A stretch of 64,000 nt of DNA from Theocolax elegans (GCA_026168455.1 CM047427.1:13049505-13113504), one strand, 5' to 3'; shown: positions 1-13,570, numbered from the stretch's first letter. The notes: generated by a model from the sequence alone, not told the origin. Translations and numbers: made by a program.

Positions 1-3000
1 TAGGTAGAATGTTTCATTAAGTAGATCGTTTTGCGTCCCATGGAAACACCCTCGATCGAGTCACCTTATTAAGGTAAGCCGATATACTGACGGGCGCGTT
101 GCTCGAAGGCTAATGCGAGGATATTAGCCGTTGGAGCGCGAAGGGGCTGTGTATATATAGACCCTATAGGACTCCTGTTCGTTAATATATACCTATATCG
201 ACTCCCGGGGATTATTCCGATCATTTGAATTGTACCCGTACCTCGATCTTTTAATTGCTTCTCGTCTTCGACATTATTGCCAAAATTGGAAATTTTATTT
301 ACACCGAGATACATTGTGCATTAAACATTAATATATTTCGTAGTAACTATATATCTAAATATATACTGAAATAGAATTTGAGAATTTGGTGAGCTTAATA
401 AAATATTTTTGAATAAAAACATTCGTTTAAGAACGCCGATATTTACAAATAACTATTTCTTTAGAACATCCCTAGTAGAAATGCAAACGATTTTTAAAGT
501 AGAAACAAGGCATTTCTAAAAGATGGATAGAAATTGGCTAGTTTTGACCTAAAACATAACTCTTTCTAACCTCAAACCATTTAAAATAGACATATTTCTA
601 CTAGGGATTTTAACAACATATTTTGTTAAGTTATAAATTACTGCATTTTCATTATTTGTAAAAACATTTTTGTTATAATTGTGGTCAAAAATATATCATT
701 ATAAGATTTTATGATGAACTTGTATACATTTTTTTCTGAATTAGGTGTCTATCGTCGATTACCGAAATCTATAATCTTTTTATTCACAGCAAGTAGCTGA
801 ATAAAGTAGTATAAACTATTAAAAAAATACGAGGTAAACATGCGAGATGATCTTCGTTATTATCTACACAGTCTACAAAGAAGAAAATTCCTGATTTAAT
901 AAAATTATATTAGTATTGTGTTCAAATTTTGAAAGAAATAATCGGTAGAGTTGTAATTAAATAAACTCAATTTGAATATAAGTATATTTATTTGATTCAA
1001 TTAGATTTTTTCATTCGTGGTAACTTATCATCCATAAAGCCATTCCGAAATGTATACCGAAACCCTTGAAAAAAAACAACCCTTTAAATCTCAAGACTGA
1101 CGGGTTAACGTATTCAAAACACGGTAAGACATTATAGAAAACAAGGATGAAAAATACGGTGTATTTCATCGATGCGATAAAAAGAAAGAGGGAACGAGAA
1201 GCTCTGGATAATGGTGATGGTCGTTGTGTGTGTGTTTTATATATATATACGAGTGACCAAGGAAAGGTGGAGCTGTCATTGTCAGGCACCCTCGTATATA
1301 CGTCAAAGCCCGGTCGACCCCCGATTACTAGTAGCATTACGAATCGCAGGCGCCAAGCTTTTGTGACTCGCCGTTGCTCTTCCTTACACGCTCGCGCCCT
1401 GTAATTGAAAAATTGATTGCCCCGCTTCTTTTCGGCCGCGCGCTACTGGTTACGTGATATTATTCTCCATTCACGCTTCCTTTGTTAAATTTTCTCCAAT
1501 GGCATTCTCCATTCCGATCGAGTTTATCGCCCACGGATATATTCTCTCTCGGAAATTGCTGCCGCTGCCGCTGCTTTCACTCGATGTGTATACATAGATG
1601 AATCAGTACGGCATCATCGGAATGGAATTCCAAAATACTATATTTTTTAGAATATAGATTAAACAATGAGTAATGACATTATCGTCGTTTCAATACAAAT
1701 GTAAATTGAATCAAAACTAATTTATCTTTTCTATCGAATGACGCACGGTATAGAAATCAATACATTCGATATTAACAATCAGCACAGAGATATTTGCATT
1801 ATTATGCCAATTCGGTTTTCCCAAACGGAAAACATTCTAGTACACGTTAAAAAAAATGAACAAAAAAAATCGTAATGTATATAAGATAGTTTGAAATTTT
1901 AATAAAAAAGCTCTCAATTATATCGTTAAACTGATAGTTTGTTTAAATATAACGTATAACTCAATATAAACCGATATGCGATTTGCACTTATTTATTTTT
2001 TTGTTGGGCAGACTCCCTCGGTTTTGGTGTCCCGTGTGTTGCAGGGGAGCCTAACCACTATTATCATATTTATTAACCGACAAGGCACGTATATATATAT
2101 AAACCGTCCGAGAGGTCTTTCTCTCTTTGTGTGCGCGATGTACGCACCTATACCACTACACTCCTGGGGTCTATATATCTCTGACGCCATTCCTATATAA
2201 TATAATGTGCTGCTGACAGGAGCACGTGCGAAAGAGAGTACGGGCACGAGGGTTTCGTTTTACCCTGCCACGGAAGTTTGCCAATATATATACACACGGA
2301 TGCCGTTTGCGAGCCTTCTCTATTTGTCATTGCGATTTCACGCGATTATCCCGGTATTTAATGGACTGTGGGAATTGCTCCTTCGTTCCTTCGGATATCG
2401 TCTTATTTTTCCTTATTGTATTCTATTCGAAATTATTTCATTTGACTTTAAATATGTATTTCTATCTTTTTATTCTTCTATGCATTGATTTTTATTTTGA
2501 GCATTTAGGAATTAAAAAATTATATTTATTAATGAAAAATTTTTTACGTGTGATTGATACTTTCATATTTCAAACTAAGCGGGTTGGAACACGATTCACC
2601 TTTTTTTTAATATATATATTAAATGTTTAAAATTTTTGAATATTCAAAGAACTGTTAAACTTGCAGGGAAAAAATTTAAGTAGTATAAATTATTACCATG
2701 TACATACAATATAATTGTTTTTAATAAACAACACTAAGAGAAAGAAATATTGTATAATAAATGACATTTTTGAACTATTATAAAAATTAATGATTTCAAT
2801 ATATCACCAAGTGAATAGTATTAATGATATTTTTAAGTGAAAACTAGAAAGTTTAATATATAATTTCTTAATATACTAAACAACTAAAAGTTTATAAATA
2901 ATTCAATGAAATTTGTTTATTAGTCCGTGAATCATGTTAAAAGCACGAGGAAGGAAGTGCAATGTGTCAAAGTTAATGATAATTAAATGTTTACGACATA

Positions 3001-3300
3001 GTAAATAACGGAAAAGTATACAGCCTGATGAAGGTATGAAAGTTATCTATCGCATCTATCGTTAAAATAATGTAGGGGTATATACGGTCTTTTCCCAACA
3101 CAAAATTACAAATAAAACAATGATTTAAAAAGAGTTCTCGCAATTGTTTCAATTTGTTTAATATATGATCAATTATTATAATAACAAATAAACTACACCA
3201 GTTTGCAGTATAAAATCAACAATAATATACAAATTTAATTCAAAACCGAGTGAATTGAATTCTAAGATAACGTTTTACAGTGGAAAACAGGGTTGTTTAT
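1..3300. other. Gene-free AT-rich stretch
   Basis: I see no supportable gene. The open frames here (at 69-314, 1011-1404 and 1976-2630) are low in complexity, have no recognisable domain and cross AT/TA tracts. A somewhat GC-richer patch lies at about 1200-1620 and another at about 2000-2360; neither shows a convincing splice-site pair. One small inverted-repeat element is listed separately at 468-608. Confidence 0.5.
468..608. repeat. Small inverted-repeat (MITE-like) element
   Basis: The block starts with ATCCCTAGTAGAAAT and ends with the reverse complement ATTTCTACTAGGGAT, giving 15-bp terminal inverted repeats around a 110-bp AT-rich core without coding capacity. The same terminal sequence recurs once, alone, at about 16441-16454, which supports a dispersed family. 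Class is unknown. Confidence 0.5.
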
Positions 3301-3730
3301 ATTAAGACTCTAGCCGTGCTACTTGGTGTTATATGTACATATATATACGCGTAGAAAGGGAGCGAAAAGGGATGCAGCATCAATCCGTTTCTCGTCATTG
3401 TAAATTCATGTTGGGGTGGATCAAGGGGGTGGGGGTGGGGGGGGGGGGCGAGGAGGTGGTAAGACAAGAAAACGCACGCCCGAACCCCTTGCCTCGAACA
3501 CTCATGAATACCAGAAGGTAAAATCACGAGGTGGGGGGTGGGGGTCGTTTTGAAGCGACTATCTAAGACGTCGCCAAGTGCAAGCTCAAGAGGACCTCGA
3601 GATCTGTGCTTGCAAATGCTAATGTCAAACTTACCCTTCCTCGGGTGGGCGCTTCTTCATTTTTTATTCGTTCTTTCTTGCCTCGGCTACTCAATGTACA
3701 TTGAATATTCTCTTGTATATTAATTTTCCT
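3297..3730. other. GC-richer non-coding patch with G-tract
   Basis: A locally GC-rich island with a run of G-rich sequence at about 3427-3452 (GGGGGTGGGGGTGGGG-type) and a second G-rich patch at 3531-3545. Open frames exist on both strands but none has a domain or codon pattern I can support. A donor-like AAG/GTAAAA follows 3518 on the + strand. The G-tracts could form a G-quadruplex; this is inference. Confidence 0.3.
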
Positions 3731-3968
3731 TTATATATATATATTTATGTATTAAACGACGAATATAGATATCAAGAGTAATTGCGGTAATTTTTCTTAT
3801 TTTTATCTTTTCATGATGTTCGTATCACGTATATAGTTTTATTTATCCGTTCGAGGGACTAAAATTAAGATTAAAATTCTTCGCGTAATCTGATGAGGTA
3901 ATCAGAAAACAAAGAGATGTTGGTCAGGAGCAGATATAATGAAATCACTGGTCAAAATGAATCTGGAT

Positions 3969-5927
3969 AAGCAGCGTATAATACGAATGTTATCTTGCCT
4001 CGAAAATCTGGTCTTATCTGGTAGTGCGGTTTCTCTAACACTTTGGGTTCAAAAGGTAAAAGGAAAAAATAGAGGGTGGGTGTGATTCGTCTCATAATAC
4101 ATGACTCGGCAAAAGGGGTTTTTACCACCACCTCCAAACTGATTCAAGAGCGTTGTACCCCTGGCGAATAATTTTCGGCGCTATTCCTCGCTCCTTTCTT
4201 TAGGAGCTGGTTTACCACCCTTTTTTTCCTCTTTCGCGAAACGACGATCCTTTTGACACGCCTTGACGTTTCTAAATAATTTAGGGCGTGGTAAGTATAG
4301 GGGATCCTTCCATCAACAGATACATACATATATATTATTGAAAAGTTGTTGCACGTATATACAGAGTTCGAGTGAACCCATGTGCGTGTACGCGATCTAC
4401 CCTGCATTTTCGTGGTATTATATTCAAGTTTTTAATTTACAAACATTATTTTCACGCGAAAAATGCGTAAATATATAAGTTTTTTTATCTTCGCGTGATA
4501 GAGTAAATCACTTATTAAAAGTCCTGTAGAAATATATTTCAATTTTGCAGTTATATACATGTAAAAATCCAAATATTTATAGATTTAAAAAATTAAAAGG
4601 TATGGTTAAATAATTTATTTATTCCAAGTACATTAAGTACAGAATAATAATAATTCTAATAAAAATTTGGTCAATTGCTAACTTTATGTATACTGTTCTA
4701 TTATATCTATAACTATCTATAACTTCATGTACAGTTCTACAAAAGCGACATAATTTTCTTTTCTTAAGAAATATGAAACACTATGAAACAATAGTGAGTC
4801 ATTTTATTTTTTGTTTGTAAAGGGAATTGTTTTTTTATTAAAATTCTGGATGCTAGTCCCAATGTATCTTTTTAAGAAATATATGAGCATACTTATTTAT
4901 TAGATTTTTAAGTAAATAATTTTAATGTGCCTTGAAAAGGCTGTAGTTTCTAGTTTAAGCTCGGAATAAGGTTATTTAAAAGAATTTTTAACAAAAATAA
5001 AAATTTTAATTTAAATTATAGTAACCATTTTTAACAGATCAGCTGTAGTTTATTTAATTTTAACTAAAAATTACTATAACAACACGACACATTGAGACAC
5101 ATAAGCAAAAATCCTATAATGTTTGTAAGAAAATCGCTATACATTTGACATACTATATATAAAAATTGTATTATTGTATAATTTTTACGTTCCTGATTAT
5201 TGAATCCTATGGATGTTTACAGCGATACCACACACAGTTTTATAAGACAATTTGTGCAAATTTAATTATGTTTTAAATACTGTCCATACAGATAATTATT
5301 ATTTAGTGAAATTTCTAATTAATACAATATATAACTGATAGTAAAAGTAGTGAATACTTTTGTCAATTTGCACAGAGGTTGAGGATGTAACATAGAAAAG
5401 TATAATCTAACGAGCAAAGCATACCAAGCAAGACGTTCTCCGTGCACGTATTAAACTTTCTTAGTAAATATTTTCAAATATTCAATTTCATACGTTAAAC
5501 GTAACTTTTGGTTTGAAGGATCGGTATACATCTCTCTACCCGAGATTTCGCCCTTAATATTTTTAATAGATTTCAACGTTCTCAACAGTACACGCACTAC
5601 CCTACGATAGAATATAAAAAAAAACAGCTTATATACCGTGAAACCCCAAGTATTATTTAACAAAATAAAAGTTATCACGGATCCCAATCAATAAAAAAAA
5701 CGCGGAATGTTTCAAAGCAAAAAAAAAACCTCGATCAGAGGTACAACATATAAATTAAAAAAAAAGTCTATACCTTTTATTTATATCCCTTTGAAATCGA
5801 GTCTAGGTGGGTATGATATATATATATTGATCTCTAACCGCAGTGCGCAACACGCGCGCATATTCCTCCGTAGTCCCGAGCTATGTTACAATATGCCCGC
5901 GTGCACATACGCTCACGTAGATATATA
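3969..5927. repeat. Tandem duplication, copy 1 (about 2.0 kb)
   Basis: This block recurs at 5978-7937 with a constant offset of 2009 bp over most of its length. From 3969 to about 5530 the two copies differ by only a handful of bases (for example at 4315, 4404 and a homopolymer at 4764). In the last 110 bp of copy 1 (about 5810-5925) single-base indels occur every 10-15 bases. Neither copy holds a gene I can support; the frames that repeat in both copies are shadows of the duplication. A 50-bp copy-specific joint (5928-5977) separates the copies. Confidence 0.9.
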
Positions 5928-5977
5928 AATAATGTGGTAAGCAATATATAAGAATGGGTATGTTAAAACGAATGTAT

Positions 5978-7937
5978 AAGCAGCGTATAATACGAATGTT
6001 ATCTTGCCTCGAAAATCTGGTCTTATCTGGTAGTGCGGTTTCTCTAACACTTTGGGTTCAAAAGGTAAAAGGAAAAAATAGAGGGTGGGTGTGATTCGTC
6101 TCATAATACATGACTCGGCAAAAGGGGTTTTTACCACCACCTCCAAACTGATTCAAGAGCGTTGTACCCCTGGCGAATAATTTTCGGCGCTATTCCTCGC
6201 TCCTTTCTTTAGGAGCTGGTTTACCACCCTTTTTTTCCTCTTTCGCGAAACGACGATCCTTTTGACACGCCTTGACGTTTCTAAATAATTTAGGGCGTGG
6301 TAAGTATAGGGGATCCTTCCATCCACAGATACATACATATATATTATTGAAAAGTTGTTGCACGTATATACAGAGTTCGAGTGAACCCATGTGCGTGTAC
6401 GCGATCTACCCTGTATTTTCGTGGTATTATATTCAAGTTTTTAATTTACAAACATTATTTTCACGCGAAAAATGCGTAAATATATAAGTTTTTTTATCTT
6501 CGCGTGATAGAGTAAATCACTTATTAAAAGTCCTGTAGAAATATATTTCAATTTTGCAGTTATATACATGTAAAAATCCAAATATTTATAGATTTAAAAA
6601 ATTAAAAGGTATGGTTAAATAATTTATTTATTCCAAGTACATTAAGTACAGAATAATAATAATTCTAATAAAAATTTGGTCAATTGCTAACTTTATGTAT
6701 ACTGTTCTATTATATCTATAACTATCTATAACTTCATGTACAGTTCTACAAAAGCGACATAATTTTCTTTTTCTTAAGAAATATGAAACACTATGAAACA
6801 ATAGTGAGTCATTTTATTTTTTGTTTGTAAAGGGAATTGTTTTTTTATTAAAATTCTGGATGCTAGTCCCAATGTATCTTTTTAAGAAATATATGAGCAT
6901 ACTTATTTATTAGATTTTTAAGTAAATAATTTTAATGTGCCTTGAAAAGGCTGTAGTTTCTAGTTTAAGCTCGGAATAAGGTTATTTAAAAGAATTTTTA
7001 ACAAAAATAAAAATTTTAATTTAAATTATAGTAACCATTTTTAACAGATCAGCTGTAGTTTATTTAATTTTAACTAAAAATTACTATAACAACACGACAC
7101 ATTGAGACACATAAGCAAAAATCCTATAATGTTTGTAAGAAAATCGCTATACATTTGACATACTATATATAAAAATTGTATTATTGTATAATTTTTACGT
7201 TCCTGATTATTGAATCCTATGGATGTTTACAGCGATACCACACACAGTTTTATAAGACAATTTGTGCAAATTTAATTATGTTTTAAATACTGTCCATACA
7301 GATAATTATTATTTAGTGAAATTTCTAATTAATACAATATATAACTGATAGTAAAAGTAGTGAATACTTTTGTCAATTTGCACAGAGGTTGAGGATGTAA
7401 CATAGAAAAGTATAATCTAACGAGCAAAGCATACCAAGCAAGACGTTCTCCGTGCACGTATTAAACTTTCTTAGTAAATATTTTCAAATATTCAATTTCA
7501 TACGTTAAACGTAACTTTTGGTTTGAAGGATCGGTATACATCTCTCTACCCGAGATTTCGCCCCTTAATATTTTTAATAGATTTTCAACGTTCTCAACAG
7601 TACACGCACTACCCTACGATAGAATATAAAAAAAAACAGCTTATATACCGTGAAAACCCCAAGTATTATTTAACAAAATAAAAGTCATCACGGATCCCAA
7701 TCAATAAAAAAACGCGGAATGTTTCAAAGCAAAAAAAAACCTCGATCAGAGGTACAACATATAAATTAAAAAAAAAGTCTATACCTTTTATTTATATCCC
7801 TTTGAAATCGAGTCTAGGTGGGTATATATATATATATTGGATCTCTAACCGCAAGTGCGCAACACGCGCGCAATTTCCTCGGTAGTCCCGTAGCTATGGT
7901 TACAAGATGCCCGCGTGCACATACGCTCACGTATATA
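5978..7937. repeat. Tandem duplication, copy 2 (about 2.0 kb)
   Basis: Second copy of the block at 3969-5927, same orientation. Homology starts at AAGCAGCGTATAATACGAAT and ends in the run GCTCACGTATATATAT, after which copy 2 continues into unique GC-richer sequence. Homopolymers are often one base longer or shorter than in copy 1. Confidence 0.9.
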
Positions 7938-8375
7938 TATATATATATGGGTATGTGTACGTATATACGCATATATATATATGTATAGAGGAGTGGGTGG
8001 CGCGCATTAAGCGACGCATATACGCGCCAATTACGGCCGACGGGTGTCGAGTAGCAATATCTCGGCCAGTTCTCTCTCGCTCTCTCTCTCTCTTCCTCCC
8101 CATCGGTATGCTTTGAACTTTGCCACCCCGCTATCACCCTTGGGTTACCGTACACCTATCGGCTTTGTCGCTTGGCTTTGTGTCCACCTGAGCGGATGCG
8201 AGTTTCGTTCGAATTATTATTCCGAGATACGGTGGCTGCACCCGGAGGGGTGGGACCCGCCGGTGAGGGGAGGACGGGGCAACGAGAGAGCTTTTATTAA
8301 AACCACCGTTATTAAATTTGCTCGCTCGCTTTTCAACGAGTGTGCTACCGAGCTTTTCATTTCGTTCTAGTTTTA
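7938..8375. other. GC-richer patch, no gene assigned
   Basis: Moderately GC-rich sequence with a CT-microsatellite (about 8071-8095). A + strand frame runs through 8044-8370 but has no recognisable domain, and much of it is the CT repeat. A donor-like CCG/GTGAGG occurs at about 8260. It could be a promoter-proximal or 5' untranslated segment, but nothing ties it to a gene. Confidence 0.25.
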
Positions 8376-9341
8376 TATAGTTTCATATACGCCTATATAC
8401 ACATGTTCATACACACATACATATGCGCACGCGATATTTCTATATGATTGAAAGTTCTATTTTCTTCTATTTTTTTCATCTCGCGATATATTTTCTACCT
8501 AGTATACGGTGCGGAGATAACTCCGTTTCTTCGTCCACGTAATCGCACAGTTCATACGCGTGCATAACAAGTATATATGGATATACCGCATATATGTATA
8601 TATGTGTGAACGTGTGTGTGTGTGTGCGTGTATACACATATATACAGTCGAGTTACTTTAACCTAGTTTCTTTTCTATTTGGAATCGATGATTAATCGCA
8701 TTATTCAATTAGGTCGCGTAAGTACGTAAATTAATGAGATACAATATTTAAATTATAGTAGTACGTTGCTGTTGCTTTCTATTAATAATTATTGATAAAA
8801 CTATATGTACATATTATATTCGATAAAACAACCTTCTACAATATTTTATGTACGAAAGTTCAGTATTGTTTTCTTGATAATAAAATGAAAAGTCATTGCT
8901 AATGCAACTCAAACGTCGCTTCGGATCAACTCGTATTTCTAGAATTGTTATATAAAATGAATTATACGCATTATAATTTAATAATATCGATATAGATTTA
9001 TCTCTACATCTAAATATGAGTATACTCTTATAATTATCTGATTTTTACGTTAAATATATCACATCGCTTGTTCTTCAGTCTTAAAATAACGTGGCGTGAT
9101 TTCGAATAATAATATTTATATATGTGTGATATGTACAATGTCAGACTGATACGTCTTCACTCCGAATATTGATGTATCTCTTTAGAAGGCTTAATTGATA
9201 ATTATTAAATTGTACATATACTCACACATGGACAACGAGTTTTCTCGATCTTATTCAATATTCTCAATAACAATAAAAAACATTATTCAAAGCTCTTATT
9301 GACGTGTTAGTGGCTGCGGAGTAATTATATTCTTCTGCATC
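8376..9341. other. AT-rich intergenic, nothing seen
   Basis: Sequence with short TG and TA tracts (about 8606-8640). I see no gene, repeat family or clear regulatory site. The last part is the upstream region of the small secreted-protein gene starting at 9342; no TATA box can be chosen with confidence. Confidence 0.4.
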
Positions 9342-10174
9342 ATGAAAATATTGATGTTTCTCATATTTTCGAGCATTGTAGTAATTCACGCTGTGAGTAA
9401 TTATCATTATTTTTCAATCTTGTGTTATTAGAATTCAATATCAGAGTGAATATAGATAAACGAATTATCAAATTATTTTTTATATATAGGCAGATCCAGA
9501 TGCAGTAGATTGCGCAAAAGTTCTGAACTACCCTATCGGTAAATACTTTTTTTTTCAATATTACTCTGGAAAATACATAATGAATTCAATAAAATATATT
9601 TTTTAAATCGATTTAAAGAATAATTATTTGAAACTATAATAAATATTTATTAATGCATAACAAATAATTTTATAGGAAAATATTTCATTGAATTCACTAA
9701 ATTTTAGCTCGGTCTACTATATTACAGATTTTTAAATATTATATCATAAAATGTTAAAATATCCGCAGATTTAGAAGATACCGATATAAAGCAATTTTTG
9801 ACCGAAGATCAAATGAATCGTTTGTTAGGTTGTATGTTTATGAAACCAGATAAACAATCAAAACATCATTACGATATCATGGACAATATGATAAATAAAG
9901 GTAATTTTTCATATTATTATTTTCTTTACTTTTATTACAGATTTATTTAATTGTTATCATTATTGCAGTAGATGGGAAAGCAATGCCGAAAGATAAATTA
10001 ATGGAGAATATGGATAAAAACGAATACGAATGTAATAGTAACATTTATTTTTATTGATCATATATGATTATGGGTGTGTTATATTGATATAATTTATTTA
10101 TTTAATATATATTGCTTCTTCTTTTTTCAGCAGTTCATCGAGAAGGCTGTAAATTAGTCAAGTGTGTGCAATAA
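9342..10174 (+). CDS. Small secreted four-cysteine protein, five exons
   Basis: My splice model joins exons 9342-9392, 9490-9538, 9769-9900, 9969-10031 and 10131-10174. All introns are GT/AG, all phases match and the frame stays open, giving about 112 residues. Exon 1 encodes exactly a signal peptide (MKILMFLIFSSIVVIHA); the mature chain begins ADPDAVDCAKVLNYP. The mature part is charged and probably helical, with four cysteines (DCAK, LLGCMF, and two in GCKLVKCVQ at the C-terminus). The size, signal peptide, intron density and cysteine count recall insect odorant-binding or chemosensory-type carrier proteins, but the spacing fits neither the six-cysteine OBP pattern nor the CX6-8CX18CX2C chemosensory pattern. 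I therefore leave the function open; a venom or haemolymph carrier is also possible. The last acceptor is a tandem NAGNAG (CAGCAG at 10128-10133), so isoforms with SVHR or FHR are both possible. An AATAAA overlaps the stop codon. Confidence 0.72.
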
Positions 10175-11086
10175 ATAACGTTATAGACCTTGGAATATTC
10201 TGTCTTGATTTTATTTTAGGGTTGAAGAAATAGTTATAAGTATAAAATACTATGTAATTTTGTTTTTACTTTATTAACTGAAGTAAAAAGAATATAAAAT
10301 TAAAACGTAAATTGTAAAATTTATTGATATTCCATTGAAGTCCTCGAATTGAGTGTTAAAATAATTTTTGGCAGTAACCTGGTAATTGGTAACGTTTTAA
10401 GGTTAGGAATAGCTATATATACTATACTGCGATATTTAAAAAAATGGCAAAATTATATACATAAAACAAACCATTGTTTCAATTTGTATCAGGAAATAGG
10501 CATTCATAAAAATCCTATAAGCAGAAATCGGTTTACTCTAAATAAAACTAATATAATAAAGATAGACTAATATAATAAAGAGATAAAGATAGTTGCATTA
10601 TATGCACTTTCTAAAAATAAATTCAATGTATGTTAAAAGTTGTTAAAATGTGCAGTAATTTAATTTTACAAATACTTGGCGATTTTCATTTATTGTAATA
10701 AATACACGTGATTAAATATGTTTAACTAGAATTCTGAGTGTATATTGAAAAAACAAATAATGAGTAAAAGTATCCCGAATTTAAATATACGTTTTATCAA
10801 AGTCACGTACGGGACAGTTCCTCAAAGTAGTTATTCACGGTAGAATAGAAAATACTATTATAACGTTGTAATCCAAAACATTGTGGAACTAACTATATTT
10901 TTACGTTTGATAAAAATATAAATCATATATATCGAAACACTTTTTACGTTAATATACACTCAAAGAAATAGAAATAACTCTAGGTAACTTAAGACTGTAC
11001 ACTGAGAGAAGAATAAAGGAAATAAAATTGGAGAGAAAGAGAAAGAGGAAAAAGAAAGAAAAACCACCTCGAAATTCTTGGTATAC
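10175..11086. other. AT-rich intergenic, nothing seen
   Basis: Sequence downstream of the secreted-protein gene. The open frame 10349-10570 is AT-rich with a lysine/asparagine/isoleucine bias expected of non-coding DNA. I see no repeat or RNA gene. Confidence 0.4.
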
Positions 11087-11307
11087 CGTATACAAGAAAA
11101 TGTACACTCGGACTTGGTCTGCGGTCAGCCTCGGACTGCCCCGAAGAAATCGCTCGAATATTTCGCGCTGCGATCTCCCTCTATATACCACACGAGCGTC
11201 ATCTTCGGGACTTCCGGCGTGTCCTTCCGGCGAGGAAGAGGGGGGTGAACGGTTGACTCCGCCTCTGAAGTTGCCGTGCCACGAGAGCGGGGTCACGCCC
11301 ATTCGAC
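11087..11307 (-). CDS. Candidate coding exon, minus strand (unassigned)
   Basis: On the minus strand an acceptor TCTTGCAG precedes 11307. An ATG lies at 11302 and the frame stays open through a GC-rich block that ends near a possible donor (TACG/GTATAC, exon end 11087). The encoded stretch starts MGVTPLSWHGNFRGG and includes SPEDDARVVYRGRSQREIF and FLRGSPRLTADQVRVYI, which looks more like real protein than the flanks. Beyond the proposed donor the frame turns into F/L/S-rich translation of AT sequence, as expected of intron. I do not recognise the protein. The acceptor lacks a long pyrimidine tract, and no partner exon is established. The overlapping + frames are alternatives that look less protein-like. 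Confidence 0.3.
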
Positions 11308-13570
11308 CTGCAAGACACGCCTTTTACTCGCTGCTCCTCTCGACGAAGGGGGGGGGGATGCATACCTTGCTCGCACTGGAGGGGGAAAAAGGTTTTTTGG
11401 ACTGTATAGGGAAGGAATCCCAGTGACCGAGACAGCAATTTTTTTCCAATATATCTATATACATGCGCATATGTGTCTATATGTACATATCCGGTAATTG
11501 GAAAAAAAAGTGTAGCCGATGTCAGTTATTTTGAGAGTTTTTAACCTTGGTCCTTCGATGGGGAAATGTACGTGAAATCGTTCCACTTTTTTATATTTCG
11601 CACTTCTTGCGTTATGGATACGTCGAACCTTGAAATTAGGCATCATTTTTAAATATTATTTTTCAGCAATATCCTTTCCGTCAGACTTTTTTATATTCGA
11701 TTTGATACAATGTGTCGGAAATATATTTCTGATTTACAAAACTATATATACAAAATCACCTAACAACAGTAATTTATTCCTTTTTTCGTACAAAAATTAT
11801 TATCTTCGTTCGTTTGATATTATGTTTATATATAAACTTTCCAGAACTTTGTAATTCAAGTACGACAATAGTGTTATAAATTTTATGCTTTTACTATTCC
11901 TGTAGATTTACAATACTAGAAATAAAAGTATCCTTGGGTTATTAAATTATTATTAATTAAAAGCTATTATATAGTTATGTACTTACTGCAGCAGTTATAC
12001 ATATTCAAATTTAGTTTCCCGCATCTATATACGTTCATCAATTAACTAATGTATATCCAATGAATTTAATAATATAATTTCGTTGTTTTATTAAAATCAT
12101 TAATAATTACTTAGTGCTAGTAACATTCAAGAACTATTTTACTTTATTAATCACTTATTTTTAAAATTAAAATAAACAATTAAAGCGCAGTAAAAAGAAA
12201 CCAATTTAACGATTTCAACAAAATATTTTGTTATAAATATGTTTGATAAAAAGATAAAGTAATTCAATGTGAAATTCAGAATAATTAATGTTATGAAGCA
12301 AAATGATTAACAAGACTTAATGAGTAACATGTGAAACATTTTTGTTATATTCTTTTTAATAGAAGATTAAGAATGAAGAGAATTGTCAAAGTTCCGTCGA
12401 AACGACTTTTATCGAAACAAATAAAATCTAATTTTTATCCAGTAAAGTCGATATAGCGGGTATTTCTTAAAATGTAATTACGTAGACGAAGCTATATAAA
12501 TTATTACATATATTATAATTTTTATTTTATTTCAGTGATAATAATAAACAAGAATATACGTAATAAGATATTCAAAACAGTTCTAAAAATCAACTTACTC
12601 ATTTTATTATAGAGCATTGATTACAAAATTCTTTTTATTATTATTTGCGTAAATTAAGCTTTATAGAAAATTTAATAAATAAAGTTTGTAACAGTATTCA
12701 AAGATGCTTAAAAAAATATATGTCTTTCTATAAATATATATAACATATTATACTAAATATAGCAATAAGAAGAGTAATAAAAATATTTTATAAAATTTGT
12801 ACGTTTTTCTATTAGAAAAATAGAAACAAAATTTGACCCTTTTCAAAAATAAGTTTAAAATTGCTATAATATTTATATAAGCTATTTCATATAGGTACTT
12901 CAACCTCAAAACATTAAAAATGATTAATTCCCAACAGTATATATTCATATACAAATATTCAATAAAATATTTTATTAGATTCACCATTTTCTATTTTACT
13001 ATAGTGTTCAATTAAGTGTAGAAAACGATAAATAAATTCGTTTCTTTATATACAAAACGAAAAATAAATCAATATAATTAAGAATCATGTGTATTTACAA
13101 TTATAGAGGAGAAAAAGAAATATTTTTCTCACGATACAATTAATACGTATACGAATATATAGAAGTTTACTATTCGCATATAGCCATTGACACTATGGGT
13201 TCTTTTAATAATGTCGAAACATACAATCCGAAGTATAAGTATATACATTGAAGAGTTTCCCTCTCGCAGTGTATACTGTGCGTGTGTGGTAATAGCCTTG
13301 CGCGTATACAAATCCCTGAACAAACAAATAAAAAATTCACGAGCACATATCAACGCGCCATTCGAAAATCATCCCTTATATAACATACCCATTGAAGCCC
13401 ATTACGTACTTCACGTTTGACATTCGGTTTACTTGTGCATCGTGCGCATGTTAATCGTACATCGGTCCGATCGAAATTAAACTCTACTTTCATCGATTAA
13501 ATCTTCGTTTACTTACACCAGCATATATACCACTACGTAAATGTGCGTGTCAAAAATATTTGTTTTTTTT
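11308..13570. other. Intergenic or intronic, no gene seen
   Basis: A GC-rich tail (to about 11440) with a G9 run at about 11348, then long AT-rich sequence. Frames at 11630-11854, 12748-12987 and 13129-13420 are AT-biased and unsupported. If the minus-strand exon candidates at 11087, 14357 and 18594 belong to one gene, this stretch would be partly intron. Confidence 0.35.

Noticed and set aside
4144..6487. Repeated small frames such as 3952-4137 and 5913-6146
   Set aside because: Identical peptides occur only because the 2-kb block is duplicated; overlapping frames on both strands and no domain.
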